A stretch of DNA of 64,000 nucleotides from Amphiduros pacificus (lineage: Eukaryota > Annelida > Polychaeta > Phyllodocida > Hesionidae): NCBI GenBank assembly GCA_949316495.1, contig OX439001.1:34060388-34124387 (forward strand). Reading direction: 5' to 3'. The number at the start of each line of letters is the position of its first letter. Position 1 is the first letter of the stretch. Below the pieces are notes generated by a model that saw nothing but the letters and a program-made list of their open reading frames with translations, was not told the DNA's origin and did not search any database. This document shows, one piece after another, positions 27,356 through 41,800 of this stretch. The position numbers were made by a program, and so were the translations under genes.

Positions 27356-29827
27356 CTGAAAATATGAATACATCATACTAAAACAGACAAGCAAATTGTA
27401 ATCGTTTTATTTAACAAGTTATGATAGCCTAAGTATGTGGTCTCACGTTAGTGACTTGGGCACCTTCGGTTGATATTTTAAAGAAAAAAAAACTGAAGAC
27501 AACTCTTTAGGAAGAGTTTGAGGAAAACAGCGCTATGAACAGACAATATCTGGTATATGCGCTATATAAATTTTCCCTCAAAGGGGAAGGATGAAATTGG
27601 TTGAAATTGGACAAAACGAAACTTTTTGTTGAGAAAAACAAAACCCTAGCAGCATGTTTCGTTGGTTAATCTCACATATGATTTGTGCAAAAAAAATGTG
27701 AACTACAACACATTCAGGAACATTTTTAAGGGGTCCATGGTGGAAACTTAATTGAAGAAAAATGCATGGTTCTGATTAGTATATTACATTTCCGATAAGA
27801 ATTGCATTCTAATATATAGAATGAATTGTTCTATAAACCTTTTTATTGATGAAGAGAATAATGAAGGGTCTAATGTGAAAAATAGTTATAGTAGGCCTAT
27901 TCCAGATACATTTATGACATGTGACATCTGGAAAGAAAACCTCCGTAATTTGATATCTTATTTTGAAGAAAGGGAGACAAGCCAAAATTGTATTGATAAC
28001 TGCTATGACATATTTATGCAAATATCGGAAAATGAAACGGATATTTATCTTTAGTTGAAAGATAGTGGACATACTGTGAGAAAGAAGTTTTTTCGGCCAT
28101 TTTGGTGTGAAGAATTGAATGAAATTTCTTTGGGAAAATATTAGAGAATGTGAAAAAGATTTTAAGGCATTTTAAGGGTAGAAACCCATGTAGAACACAA
28201 CTTTACTTGGAATTTCGCAACAGGCAAACACGTCGTTATAAGGTGTTAGAAAACGGGAAATATTATTTAACAGAGGGTTGATTATACAAATTGATGAGGT
28301 AAATACAAATGATCCAAGACAGTTCTGGAAACGTGTCAAATCGTATCAGGTCCAAAGAAATCACAAAATATCCCATTGAAGGTTTATACTGATAATGGCA
28401 ATATCTCTACTCGTGTTACTTTTGTGTTAAATACCTGGAAACATGGCTTTGAGTAACTGTACAACAGGTCTGATCATCAAGCTCAGCATGATGAAGTGTA
28501 TAGACATCTTATGAGATGTAAAACAGATCCAGAGGATAATATGGCAGAACCCAAAAACACTGATAATGCTATATGCCTTTGCTCCAAAATTCTGCTCTGC
28601 TACCACAGGTTTTGTTTGTTTGGGGTTTTACATCACTTTCAACATTATTTCAGTAATTTCGTGATGAGACCTACTTGTAGAAGATATAGTGCTGCCTCAC
28701 TGAATTGTCATGTCGCAGGTCCTTGACATGACAACCCACCCGGTCACAGATTTACAAGGACAACGGGTTAACCCTTTAGGCACGGGCCTCAGCTCATATG
28801 AGAAATTGTATCACGAGTTCAATCTCGGCACGGCCGGGGTTCGATCTGACGACCTTTGGATCACCACAGAGGAACTGGTACTAATAAGCTGGCACTCAAA
28901 CCAACTGCGCCACGGCCCGTGGCGCTACCACAGGGTGGTTGAAATTTATCTTTTACAAGTCTATAAAAGGTTGGGTATGTTTTCCGTCTCCACATTGAAA
29001 GAAGCCATCATGGAAAAATTGTTTTTTACTTTGAACAGGTTGTCTGATGGTATACACTAAAATCTAACTATTTCATTTGCTAGTGGAACAACACCGAATT
29101 CTAAAGCAAAAAAAGGCATATTGTAGATATTTCAGTAGAGACCCTTGAGCAGTACATGTGTTCTCAAATTTGGCGTAAATGCAAGAACATAATCGAGTGG
29201 TAGAAATAAAAATAGTAAAACATAATAGATAACAAAAAATAGATAGAAAAAAAGAGAGAAATAGCTTCAAAATGTATTGACCTGAAAAGCTCTCATGAAA
29301 TCAAACTGAGTTATTTTAAATGATATGTGGCCATGAACCTGTGATACAAACGAGTTATCTCACTAAAAACAATCAAAATACACTTACCATGGTCATTGTG
29401 TTTTGCTGAAAGTGCCAAGTACTGGCTGTACTCTTTTGACCACCAGGTGGTCATATGCATACAAGCATGTGACCTCTATTGTGGGGCATTTATAAACAAA
29501 CAGGCCTTTGTAATCCAAATCACTCCAATTTCCCAATCTGAACAAGATCACTGGCCAGCTAAACATAGTTTGTTGACAAAGTGTCTAATGGATGATTTGT
29601 TTTTTGGCAGAAGATTTATTTACTTTCAAATGACATAGAAATGTATATTGGGGAAATGATAGGGGACATGATAGGTAATACCATTTGATCGGAAAGTCTA
29701 GGGTATGAACACTGATGGAAGGAAATAGTGCTTGAAAATCCCAATTCATGATTGCTTTAAAAGAGGACGAATAAACGAAGAATGATCACATACAAACTAC
29801 AATCTACAATCGGCATGAAAGGGGAAG

Positions 29828-29874
<47 letters not shown>

Positions 29875-32800
29875 AAAATATTTCACAATGTAAATGAGAA
29901 TTGGTATGAAAGTGTAGATATTTTCACGGTGTCTGGGAGATATTTTGGTGTCATTCGGATTATTCTGGTCCCCGGCCGGATCATACCAGCTGGGCCAGTT
30001 GTTGACATATGTACCCTGTCATCACATGTGACAACTATTCAGGCTTCTCAAGGATTATTGTGGATTTTAACCCTGCAGATATGTTTCTATTAAAAGCTTC
30101 TACGAAATGTTTCTAATAAAGGTTTCTGAAAAAATGTTTCTCATAAAAAATATGAAAGGGTTTGACAAGAACGTGTGGTATTTACAATGGATTATGGGAC
30201 GAGTCTTGTTTTCCTTCAGAAACCTCCATGTCAAACACTCATTATATTATCACGAAGGATGAGATGTTCAAACATACCAACACAAAATACACAAATCTCC
30301 TTATACATACTGCCACCCCAGGAGGTAGAAAATGTGTCAAATGTAACTTCATGTTTTTGTAGTTATATCTCAAATGGAATAAACATTTCAAACCGAGTTG
30401 CATTAACCATCGAATGGTCAAGTATAACAGACAATAAAAGCAAAAGATGCGCTTGACATGTGGTGATTTGTTATAATGTATAGCATATCTAATCTTCACG
30501 TTGCTGAGGTGCATTATAATTACTAAAATTAGTTTTGCAGTATATTATCGTGAGTGGTGGCGATTTAGATCGTGGAAATTATACAAGTGGGGGGGACCTA
30601 TTTCCCATTTCGTACTCTTGACCTCAATTCTCTCTAAACGTTGGTTTCCTGAAGAATTTGTAGAAATTCAATACGTTTGTAAGAGAACCACATTGGTCAT
30701 ATATCTCACAAAAGGTCATTAATAGTATTGGGGAATTATTAAACAATTAAGATTCAAAGATTTAAAACACCTCCTTACAGTTTGTACTGTACAGTTTACC
30801 TCTAAAGATGTTTTATGCATGTCTTCTTTGAGATATTCCATCTCTGGCTTGAATTGGCAAATAAACAAGACAAAAACTATCCTAGTTTGAATTGGCAAAG
30901 AGACAACACAAAAACTTTGCTTACTGTCACGATCAAGACTTTAACTTCATGAGGGAGAATTTTCTCTTTTTTATGTAAATTCTGCATTCTACTCTCCAAT
31001 CAGACTAACGGTCATCTATTTGTTTTTTTCTCCAAATATACCATATTTTTTCCAAATGATGGTCATAAGTACATTTGACATATGTTTTTGTCCATGACTT
31101 TCCAGTACAAAGGTAAACCAATACTTACCCAGTGGTTTTCCCAGTCTCCAGAAATGAGTGCGGGACCAAAGCAGCGGGCTGGATTCATGCCAGAGCCGGT
31201 CAAAGGAACCTAAAAGAAAGAAGAAAAAAACCATTTTGTTTGCTTATAACATGTGCGAGTTTTACCTGTTCGAAAAGAACAATACATTCAGAAGTTTTCA
31301 GCCATGTCAAATTTTATCACATTTTTATAGGCATTACCTTAATCCCCAATAACACAATTTAAGGCCAACTTTGAATTTTTATCATGCTGTTCTGATACTC
31401 ATGCAATTAAGAGTATTCATATATAAAATAATTGAAAACGGAGCCTGATGAAAACTCAAACGAAGCCTGGTGTTTGATACTTAAATAATCATCTGAAGTA
31501 AGGATCTCTACCCCTAATTGTATTTAAAGTTATATAATTCATCTTCTCCAAAAGCAAATCCTATTAAAACTAATATTGCTGATATTCTGTTCTATTCTGA
31601 TATTGCGTTCAAGTCACATTGGAATCCATGGAAATGAGACTGCTGACCAAGCCGCCAAAGCAGCACAGGACAGACGCCCTATAAATATGCCTATTCCTTA
31701 CACACAGTTTAAGAAACATACTGCTGTTTTGGTGCATTCTAAATGGCAATTACGCTGGGATAAAAATATATTTAATAAGTTGCCTGAGTTGCCTAACTTA
31801 TTCTAGGTAAGACAAAAAATGCCCGTAAAAAGAACCACAGAGAAGGCCAAGTTTAAGTCGCATTAGAATAGGACATAGTTATTTGACACACTGTCATATT
31901 CTTAAAGGTGAAGACCAACCTCGGTGTATTGGTTGTCAAAGGGCTTTGACTATTAAGCATGTTTTATTGAATGTATCAGGTTTGATATAATTAGGACTCA
32001 ATATTTTAATGTACAAGATTTACAACTGTTATTTGATACAGTAGATACTTTTGTGATAGTATCGTTTTAAAACCAAATATGACTTTAAAACCAATTTTAA
32101 GGGTGGAGCTCTTGTTTACTTAGGTCATTCACCTATTTTTCAAGGAGCATAGTACATCGTATGATATTTAAAGTCTTTTAAATTGAATTTATTTACACAT
32201 ATTTATTATGTCGATAACTGATTTATTGAAATGATTGTGTTGATATTTTTGTTAAGATTGTTTAAATTGCCCATTTTAGGCACTGAATGACCTTAATGGT
32301 TGATGTGCCTATAATGTCCCTTCACTATTCATTCATTTGATGTGTCACCAATTTATTTGCTCATGGCAAGTCAATAATGAAACATCTTAAAAATAATAGA
32401 CACATTTGGAAGCAATCTGGGAGCGATATTTCAAATATGTGATCTCAATAATTTCGATGTAAAAAATATTTATTACTTCTTACATAATGTCTGCTTGAAT
32501 GTGTATACAATTTCTTTTTTAACAGCATTGAATACATTATTGTTTTAAAAAAGAAATCTTTCTTGTTTCACAGCAAATAGTTCTGAATCATGGTAATCAT
32601 GGTAAAATGTGCATTAAACTGTAATGCAAGTCTTTACTAGGGAAACTTTTGGGACAATTCTTATTGCAGAACCATTTCCTCTGTCCTAGTACGTTCCCAC
32701 ACAAATTCACTTTAACATACTAAATCAATGATGGAAAAAGCACGAGGCTGTCTGACTACAGCATGTCAACTGCTTCATGACATATATCTGTAACATGTGG

Positions 32801-35800
32801 TAACATCTGGGCCGGTATACGGACAAGCCGGCAACTTTGCCAACCTTGCACACTGAAACATTTAGTGTATGATCAGATCATGAGATGGACAAAGTCATAT
32901 AGTAACAAGCATGGTTGCTGAAGCTAAGATAATAGCGACTAATTGTGACAAGTGGACACAGATTTTATTCCAAAGAAAAAAACCCCTAAAAATATGAGGG
33001 AGACAAAAATGTATCTTACTTTTATGTTATCGTTATATATATCTACAGAAAGTGGGACATACGTATTCTGGCATTTCAATTGTGGTAATCTGAAAATGCA
33101 GATCTGTTTCTAGAAATAAATACCATAAATATCAAGTAAATATTGGTTTCAATATAAAGTGCAAGGGTTTGAGAAAATGTACGTTCCAGTGACCAATATC
33201 TTATGAATAAATGTTCATTTCTTCTGTTTGTTTAATTTCCTGGTTGAAACTCAATACGTCATTGTAATTGTGTAGATCAGTGGATACATCTGATAACATC
33301 GGTATCATGACCAAGTTGCCCACGTATTGGGTTTACTAAAAAGTGGTATAGATTTCAGATATGATCGCTGCAAGGAGAATGTCTATGTGCGGTTTGGAAA
33401 TTCTCTTCATAATATGTATTATGTTTATTAAATTATTTAAAAGAGAGTAAATAATATATTTTATTTGGACTAATACATGGCCAAATGTTCCCCGCCTGGC
33501 AACCGCATGGCAGGTAAATCATGTGTCTGCCATGTGGCTGCCAGGCGGTTTTCGCCTGGTTTTATGCCAGGCGGTTACCACCTGGCAAATATCACATGGA
33601 TATTGCCTGGTTGGACAGGTGGTAACCGCATGGCAAAAAGTCAGGCGGTAACCACATGGAATTGAACCAGATGATTTCCATGTGGTTATCATGCGTAAAC
33701 CAGACAAAAACCAGGAGGATGCAAGGAGAATTGACAACAGGTGATTTCCATGTGAATTAAACCAGGTGGTTTTCATATGAAAAGGACTTGTAAAAAATCA
33801 AAGCTGAAGGCCAACATTTTAGCATTGGTCTTTTTTTAAAAGGGTAATATGATTGAACTATGGCTAAATTATTCAGAAAAGTACATGGGTTGTGACATGG
33901 TAAATGAGGAAAGAGGGCTGAGATGAGGGAAGAGGGCTGAACTGAGGAATGAGGGCTGAACTGAGGAATGAGGGCTGAACTGAGGAATGGGGGCTGAGAT
34001 GAGGGAAGAGGGCTGAACTGAGGAATGAGGGCTGAGATGAGGGAAGAGGGCTGAACTGAGGAATGAGGGCTGAGATGAGGGAAGAGGGCTGTCTAATTGT
34101 ATCTTACACAGCTCTTACACCTCAGCTCCCATACCCCAACTCCCACACCTCACCTCTCTCACCTCAGCTCCCTAACAGCTCCCTCACCTCCCCTCCCACA
34201 CCTCAGCTCCCACACCTCACCTCTCTCACCTCAGCTCCCACACAGCTTCCTCACCTCATCTCCCTCACCCCAACTCCCACACCTCACCTCTCTCACCTCA
34301 GCTCCCTAACAGCTCCCTCACCTCAGCTCCCTCACCTCAGCTCCCACACCTCCCCTCCCTCACCTCAGCTCCCATACAGCTCCCTCACCTCAGCTCCCAC
34401 ACAGCTCCCTCACCTCAACTCCTTAACTCACCTCCTTCACCTCAGCTCCCTCATCTCGCCTCTCTCACCTTAGCTCCCTCGCCTTGCCTCTCTCATCTCA
34501 GCTCCCACACCTCACCTCCCTCATATCAGCTCCGTCACCTAAGCTCCCTCACCTCAGCTCCCTCACCTCACCTCCCACACCTCAGCTCTCTCACCTTTAG
34601 CCCTTGGAAAATATCACATTTGGAAAATATTACACGTGGAAAATATTACCCTTGAAAAATATCACCTTTGGAAAACATCACTTAGCCCTTGGAAAATTAT
34701 AGCCCTTAGAAAATTATAGCCCTTAGAAAATTATAGCCCTTAGAAAATATCACCCTTAGAAATTATAGCCCTAGGAAATGTAACCCTATGAAAAAATTAC
34801 CCTTGGAAACTTTTAGCCCTTGGAAAATTTATCCCTTGGAAAATATCACCCTTGGAAAATTATAGCCCTAGGAAATGTTACCCTAGGAAAAAATTACCCT
34901 TGGAAAATGTTACCCTTGGAAAATTTTAGCCCTTGGAAAATTATAGCCCTTGGAAAATTTTAGCCCTTGGAAAATTATAGCCCTAGGAAATGTTACCCTA
35001 GGAAAAAATTACCCTTGGAAAATTTTAGCCCTTGGAAAATTTTAGCCCTTGAATAATATCACCCTTGGAAAATTATAGCCCTTGGAAATGTTCCCCTTGG
35101 AAAGTATCACCGTTGGAAAATTATCACCCTTGGAAAATTATTGCTCTCAGAAAAATTATTGAGATATCACCCTTGGAAAATTTAGCGTTTGGGAAAATTA
35201 ACCCTTGGAAAATATTACCCTTGGAAAATATCAACCTTGGAAAACTGATAACCCTGCGAAATCTTACCCTTGGAAAATTTAGCCCTTGGGAAAATTAACC
35301 CTTGGAAAATGTTTGCCCTTGGAAAATATAACCCTTGGAAAGTTGTAGTCCTTGGAAAATATATCCCTTGGAAAATTATTGCCCTAAAATATTATCACCC
35401 TTCGGAAATTATTGTGCTGTCAGAAAATTATTTGGAGATATTTGGTTTGTCCTGATCTCCCTGTGTAAAGTTGACAGCTTTGGTTGTGTGTTCATTTCAA
35501 GCCTCTGACACATTGAGCAGACGACATTGAAGAGAAGGCAGCAATTTTCAGGTCTTGCTGTATGAGAAACGTCTCCATTGTTTTGAGTCTATTTATATAC
35601 AGATTTATAACTTCAAATGGAACAAATTTCAAATGGAACAGAATGAAGAAAGACTACAATATGAAAGTTGGACAAATTGTGAGTAAAAGTTACAGGATAT
35701 CATGCATGCATGGGAGAATCACTACCCTCTCCCATAATTTGTGATTGAGCATCACTTGTATTGTAGATGTTTTATGTGTTTGTATGTTACCCATATGGTT

Positions 35801-38800
35801 TGAACATCACTTGGGTGGTTACATCACTTATGTGCTTTTAACACCATTCATGTGGTTTGTACATCACATATGTCAAGTTTTTAGGTTCCCTATCACTTGT
35901 GAGGTTCCCTATCACTTGTGAGGTTCCCTATCACTTGTGAGGTTCCCCATCACTTGTGAGGTTCCCCATCACTTGTGGGTTCTCCAACACTTGTGAGGTT
36001 CTCCATCACTTGTGAGGTTTCCCATCACTTGTGAGGTACCATATCACTTGTGAGGTTCCCTATCACTTGTGAGGTTCTCCATCACTTGTGAGGTTCTCCA
36101 TCACTTTTGAGGTTCCCCATCACTTGTGAGGTTCCCTATCACTTGTGAGGTACTCTATCACTTGTGGGTTACCCTATCACTTGTGAGGTTCCCTATCACT
36201 TGTGAGGTTCCCCATCACTTGTGAGGTTCTCCATCACTTGTGAGGTTCTCCATCACTTGTGAGGTACCCTATCACTTGTGAGGTTCCCTATCACTTGTGA
36301 GGTTTCCCATCACTTATGAGGTACCCTATCACTTGTGAGGTTCCCAAACACTTGTGAGGTTCCCTATCACTTGTGAGGTACTCTATCACTTGTGGGTTAC
36401 CCTATCACTTGTGAGGTTCCCTATCACTTGTGAGGTTCCCCATCACTTGTGAGGTTCTCCATCACTTGTGAGGTTCTCCATCACTTGTGAGGTTCTCCAT
36501 CACTTGTGAGGTACCCTATCACTTGTGAGGTTCCATATCACTTGTGAGGTTTCCCATCACTTGTGAGGTTTCCCATCACTTGTGAGGTTCTCCATCACTT
36601 GTGAGGTTCTCCATCACTTGTGAGGTACCCTATCACTTGTGAGGTTCCCTATCACTTGTGAGGTTTCCCATCACTTGTGAGGTACTCTATCACTTGTAAG
36701 GTACCCTATCACTTGTGAGGTTCTCCATCACTTGTGAGGTTCCCTATCACTTGTGAGGTTCTCCATCACTTGTGAGGTTCTCCATCACTTGTGAGGTTCT
36801 CCATCACTTGTGAGGTACCCTATCACTTGTGAGGTTTCCCATCACTTGTGAGGTACCCTATCACTTGTGAGGTTCCCAAACACTTGTGAGGTTCCCTATC
36901 ACTTGTGAGGTACTCTATATCACTTGTGAGGTACTCTATCACTTGTGAGGTACCCTATCACTTGTGAGGTTCTCCATCACTTCTGAGGTTCTCCATCACT
37001 TGTGAGGTACTCCATCACTTGTGAGGTTCTCCATCACTTGTGAGGTTCTCCATCACTTGTGAGGTTCTCCATCACTTTTGAGGTTCCCCATCACTTGTGA
37101 GGTTCCCTATCACTTGTGAGGTACTCTATCACTTGTGGGTTACCCTATCACTTGTGAGGTTCCCTATCACTTGTGAGGTTCCCCATCACTTGTGAGGTTC
37201 TCCATCACTTGTGAGGTTCTCCATCACTTGTGAGGTACCCTATCACTTGTGAGGTTCCCTATCACTTGTGAGGTTTCCCATCACTTATGAGGTACCCTAT
37301 CACTTGTGAGGTTCCCAAACACTTGTGAGGTTCCCTATCACTTGTGAGGTACTCTATCACTTGTGGGTTACCCTATCACTTGTGAGGTTCCCTATCACTT
37401 GTGAGGTTCCCCATCACTTGTGAGGTTCTCCATCACTTGTGAGGTTCTCCATCACTTGTGAGGTTCTCCATCACTTGTGAGGTACCCTATCACTTGTGAG
37501 GTTCCCTATCACTTGTGAGGTTTCCCATCACTTGTGAGGTTTCCCATCACTTGTGAGGTTCTCCATCACTTGTGAGGTTCTCCATCACTTGTGAGGTACC
37601 CTATCACTTGTGAGGTTCCCTATCACTTGTGAGGTTTCCCATCACTTGTGAGGTACTCTATCACTTGTAAGGTACCCTATCACTTGTGAGGTTCTCCATC
37701 ACTTGTGAGGTTCCCTATCACTTGTGAGGTTCCCTATCACTTGTGAGGTTCCCAAACACTTGTGAGGTTCCCTATCACTTGTGAGGTACTCTATCACTTG
37801 TGGGTTACCCTATCACTTGTGAGGTTCCCTATCACTTGTGAGGTTCCCCATCACTTGTGAGGTTCTCCATCACTTGTGAGGTTCTCCATCACTTGTGAGG
37901 TTCTCCATCACTTGTGAGGTACCCTATCACTTGTGAGGTTTCCCATCACTTGTGAGGTACCCTATCACTTGTGAGGTTCCCAAACACTTGTGAGGTTCCC
38001 TATCACTTGTGAGGTACTCTATATCACTTGTGAGGTACTCTATCACTTGTGAGGTACCCTATCACTTGTGAGGTTCTCCATCACTTCTGAGGTTCTCCAT
38101 CACTTGTGAGGTACTCCATCACTTGTGAGGTTCTCCATCACTTGTGAGGTTCCCTATCACTTGTGAGGTTCCCTATCACTTGTGAGGTTCTCCATCACTT
38201 GTGAGGTTCTCCATCACTTGTGAGGTTCTCCATCACTTGTGAGGTTCTCCATCACTTGTGAGGTTCTCCATCACTTGTGAGGTTCTCCATCACTTTTGAG
38301 GTTCCCTATAACTTGTGAGAGAGCAATTTCAAATTACCCTGACACATCCTTGTTTTGGGGATCTCATATATCAATAATTCATGAATGTAATGTCTTATTT
38401 CTGAATGAAGATAATGATACTGTTAGTCTTTTTTCACTAAATTTGATACAAATACTTAAGATATCTAGTAGGTTCAGATCCTCTTGAAGCACCAAGTATG
38501 ATACTATATGACACAAATTTTTTACAGGACGAGCAGTCACAACCATCCATGCAGAATGAGCAGACACCCATCCATACAGGAAGGACTAGATGCAGAATGT
38601 GCTGTCACCCATCTATGCAGAATGAGCAGTCACAACCAACCATGCAGGAAGGATTCAGTACAGAATGAGCAGATACCCATCCATGTAGGAAGGATTCAGT
38701 GCAGAATGAGCAGACACACGTCCATGCAGGAAGGATTCAGCGCAAAATGAGCAGACACCCATCCATACAGGAAGGATTCAGTACAGAATGAGCAGACACA

Positions 38801-41800
38801 CATCCATGCAGGACTTAAGGACTCACATGAGCACATTTTGATGTGTACCACTATCTTACATAAGATATCAGTAGGAAAGATTCAGTGCAGAATGAGCATA
38901 AATAAAGGGTCCTGTGAGGTCTGAGTATTCACATTACCATAAAAGGGACAAAGTACGTAATATAAGGTACTAAGTACAGAACAATTACCAAAAAAAAAAG
39001 AAAAAAAAAAATTCCATGCAAGAGTGACAATTCAGAATGGCATGTCACAAAATTGCAATATTAGATGATAAGTCACGAATATGATGAATGGACCTTTAAA
39101 TCTAGAAATACCTGAACTGTTAAGATATTGAAAGTTGAAATGTGATTCATTACTTGTGACCAGCAAGTGCTTATATTGTAATTCAAGATCACCAAGGAAT
39201 GATGTCAAAATAGGCTGGTTACTATGCCAACTTTAATGTTAACCTCTAGGTTAACAAAAGCAGAAATGTGCCCCAAGAGCTGTTTTGAGCTCCCTGAAAT
39301 AAATATTATGTCATGAAATTAAACATTCATTCATGCTGCATAATAATTTTCTTAAACATCAAGAACTGCTTAATCTATGTTCTAACAAAATGATTCGAAT
39401 ATTTTAATAACTGTATTTATCCAAATGTGTACTAAGATAAATTGTTATTTAAATATTTGTACATTGCTTAAGTTATAATATTGGTATTGTGATGTATCAA
39501 GATTAAAACATTTGAATACTATATTGTGATGAAGATTGTTCCAATAAAGATCTCTCTGTTGAAATAAAAATGATGCTTTTGTCATTAATAAAAAAATCAA
39601 TCAGCAACTATAATAACTTTCATAAAACTAGTAATTTAGTAATTTTAATTGGTAATTTCAACCAATATCCCAGCGAGCATGAACCACCCTAATGCCATAT
39701 TCTCAATAAACCATATGAAAACCACACAATAATCACCAGGAAATAATATAAGCCCAATAATAATCCAGCAATAGCCCACCTGAGCTAACCTAGGATATCT
39801 ATGAAAATCGCATGAAAACCACCTGGTCCCTGCCATGCGGTATCCGCATGGTTAGTAAATCGCATGGAATTCACATGGCAGCCAGCTGGAAACCATGCGG
39901 CTGGCAAATCTAAAACCGCCTGGTTACCATGCGTCTTACTTTTTTGTGAAAACCAGCTGTTGGAAACCACCTGGTTACCGCCTGGTTTTCAGCTGGTATC
40001 CATGCGGCGCACATTTTCTAGTATACTCTGCCATAGGGTTTGCATTTTCCCTATCTCAGACCATAATCTGTCCATGTGTATGGCCATTGAACTGAGTTTA
40101 TTACGTGTTCTACGCGGCTGATATTGAACGATTACTAACATTTAATAATAAAACAATGTCTTGATATTGGGGATATTGATTAGAGTAATCTATATTGAGT
40201 ATTGTGTAAGACACTTGCTACATGTGCGATATGAAATATTGTCAAGCAATACCGGTGTAATTATGTGCTTATTTTAGCCTGAACACTCCATAAAGGAAGT
40301 CTTCCATAAAGGTAGATCGGCACTTCCGGTGATATTAAACTATTCCCATCCACTCTACATGTTGTAAAGGGCAACATGATACAGAAGTCAAAACATATAT
40401 CTCAAATCATATGTTTCACTTATCTATGATTTCTAACCATATGATAACAACATTAAATACAAGTTGTTAGTTACTCTGGCGACGTTAACAGAATATTTTC
40501 ATACGTAAACAATGTTATAAACGAACTAGCATTTTCAAACGCGATATAAAATGATTCTAAGCTTTTAAAAACCTCTTCCCCCCCCAAAAAAAAACACAAA
40601 ACAAAACAACCAAAAAAATATGTATTAATATACCATAAAACATTAAGTAATAATAAAAAATAAATAAAATCAATGATTGCTTTTAGGTTAATAAATGCTT
40701 TATGCTATTCAGCTTGCTAGTGAGTTTCCTAGCCATATTAATTCCTTTAAAAGCAAGTGCTTGCAACATACAGACGTATATAGGATGACAAAACCTATTT
40801 GTTGATATTATGATTCAGTCCAATCATATAATCATATCATGTGTTTGGTGTGACAGCACATAAGTTGGGCGTTCACAGCAAATGTTGTGTGCAAATTAAA
40901 TGAGAAAAAAAATCATTGGTGAGTCTTGGTGTTTGTTTAGGTTGATGGTACATGTGGTTAGAGAATTGAAATTCCACTCATGTAGAACATATGCCTCACA
41001 TTTCTCTGATCATATTGCCTCTGAACAAACACATCAGCGCCCATCACACATGAAAGATGTTTAGCAAAGCTCTCGTCACACCAATATGTGACTTTTGGTA
41101 AAGTTTAACAATAATTCTTAACTTACTCAATGAGCTATTAAGTTAATTATGATGTTTTCTCAGAACTTTCAACAGGATCGCACTCCACGACATGTTACGA
41201 TGACAAGGATGTAGATTAAGCCAAAACTATATAGATAAATAGTTACTTTGATACGGAAACATCTTATCAATCCTAGTAGCATAAAATGATTATTGTATTG
41301 ATAACCATTTTTTTCTGTATGGCCTTATGTTCATATAGTAGGTTTTGGATTATTTGTTTTATTTATCATAATTTTTAAACTTGGAATATGTCCTATTATA
41401 GCAATATGCTCTGAAATGAAAAAGGATAATTACCTTCCATTCAACTTCAAAAAGTAGGCCTCATGAAATTAAATCATGACTTACCGCTTCACCATACTCA
41501 ATAAAAACTCAAGATGCAGTTTTCACAGCCCATTTGCTTCCACGCTTTAGGTCGTTGGGGAAACATGTTACCATAGAAACGGGTTAGTTGTCATATTATA
41601 TTAGACAGACATGTCCTATATTAGATATATATGAAGGGTGCTGATTGGAGCTTGTATAACCAGGGTTGTTGTTATTGGGTACCCAGACATACTGTCTGCT
41701 CTTTGTCGCTAATTTTAATAGGTTCGCTCATAAGTGTATATCTCAGAAAGGACGATATTTCTTGCATATTTCTACAACATGAAACACATGTCAAAGACGC

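Noticed and set aside
34063-34473. Ser/Thr/Pro/Leu-rich open frame of 136 residues
   Set aside because: Low-complexity pyrimidine minisatellite that is open in more than one frame; no gene structure around it.
35872-38330. Possible CRISPR-like array
   Set aside because: Monomers are contiguous 19-bp units with no unique spacers, in an animal intron. It is a satellite.
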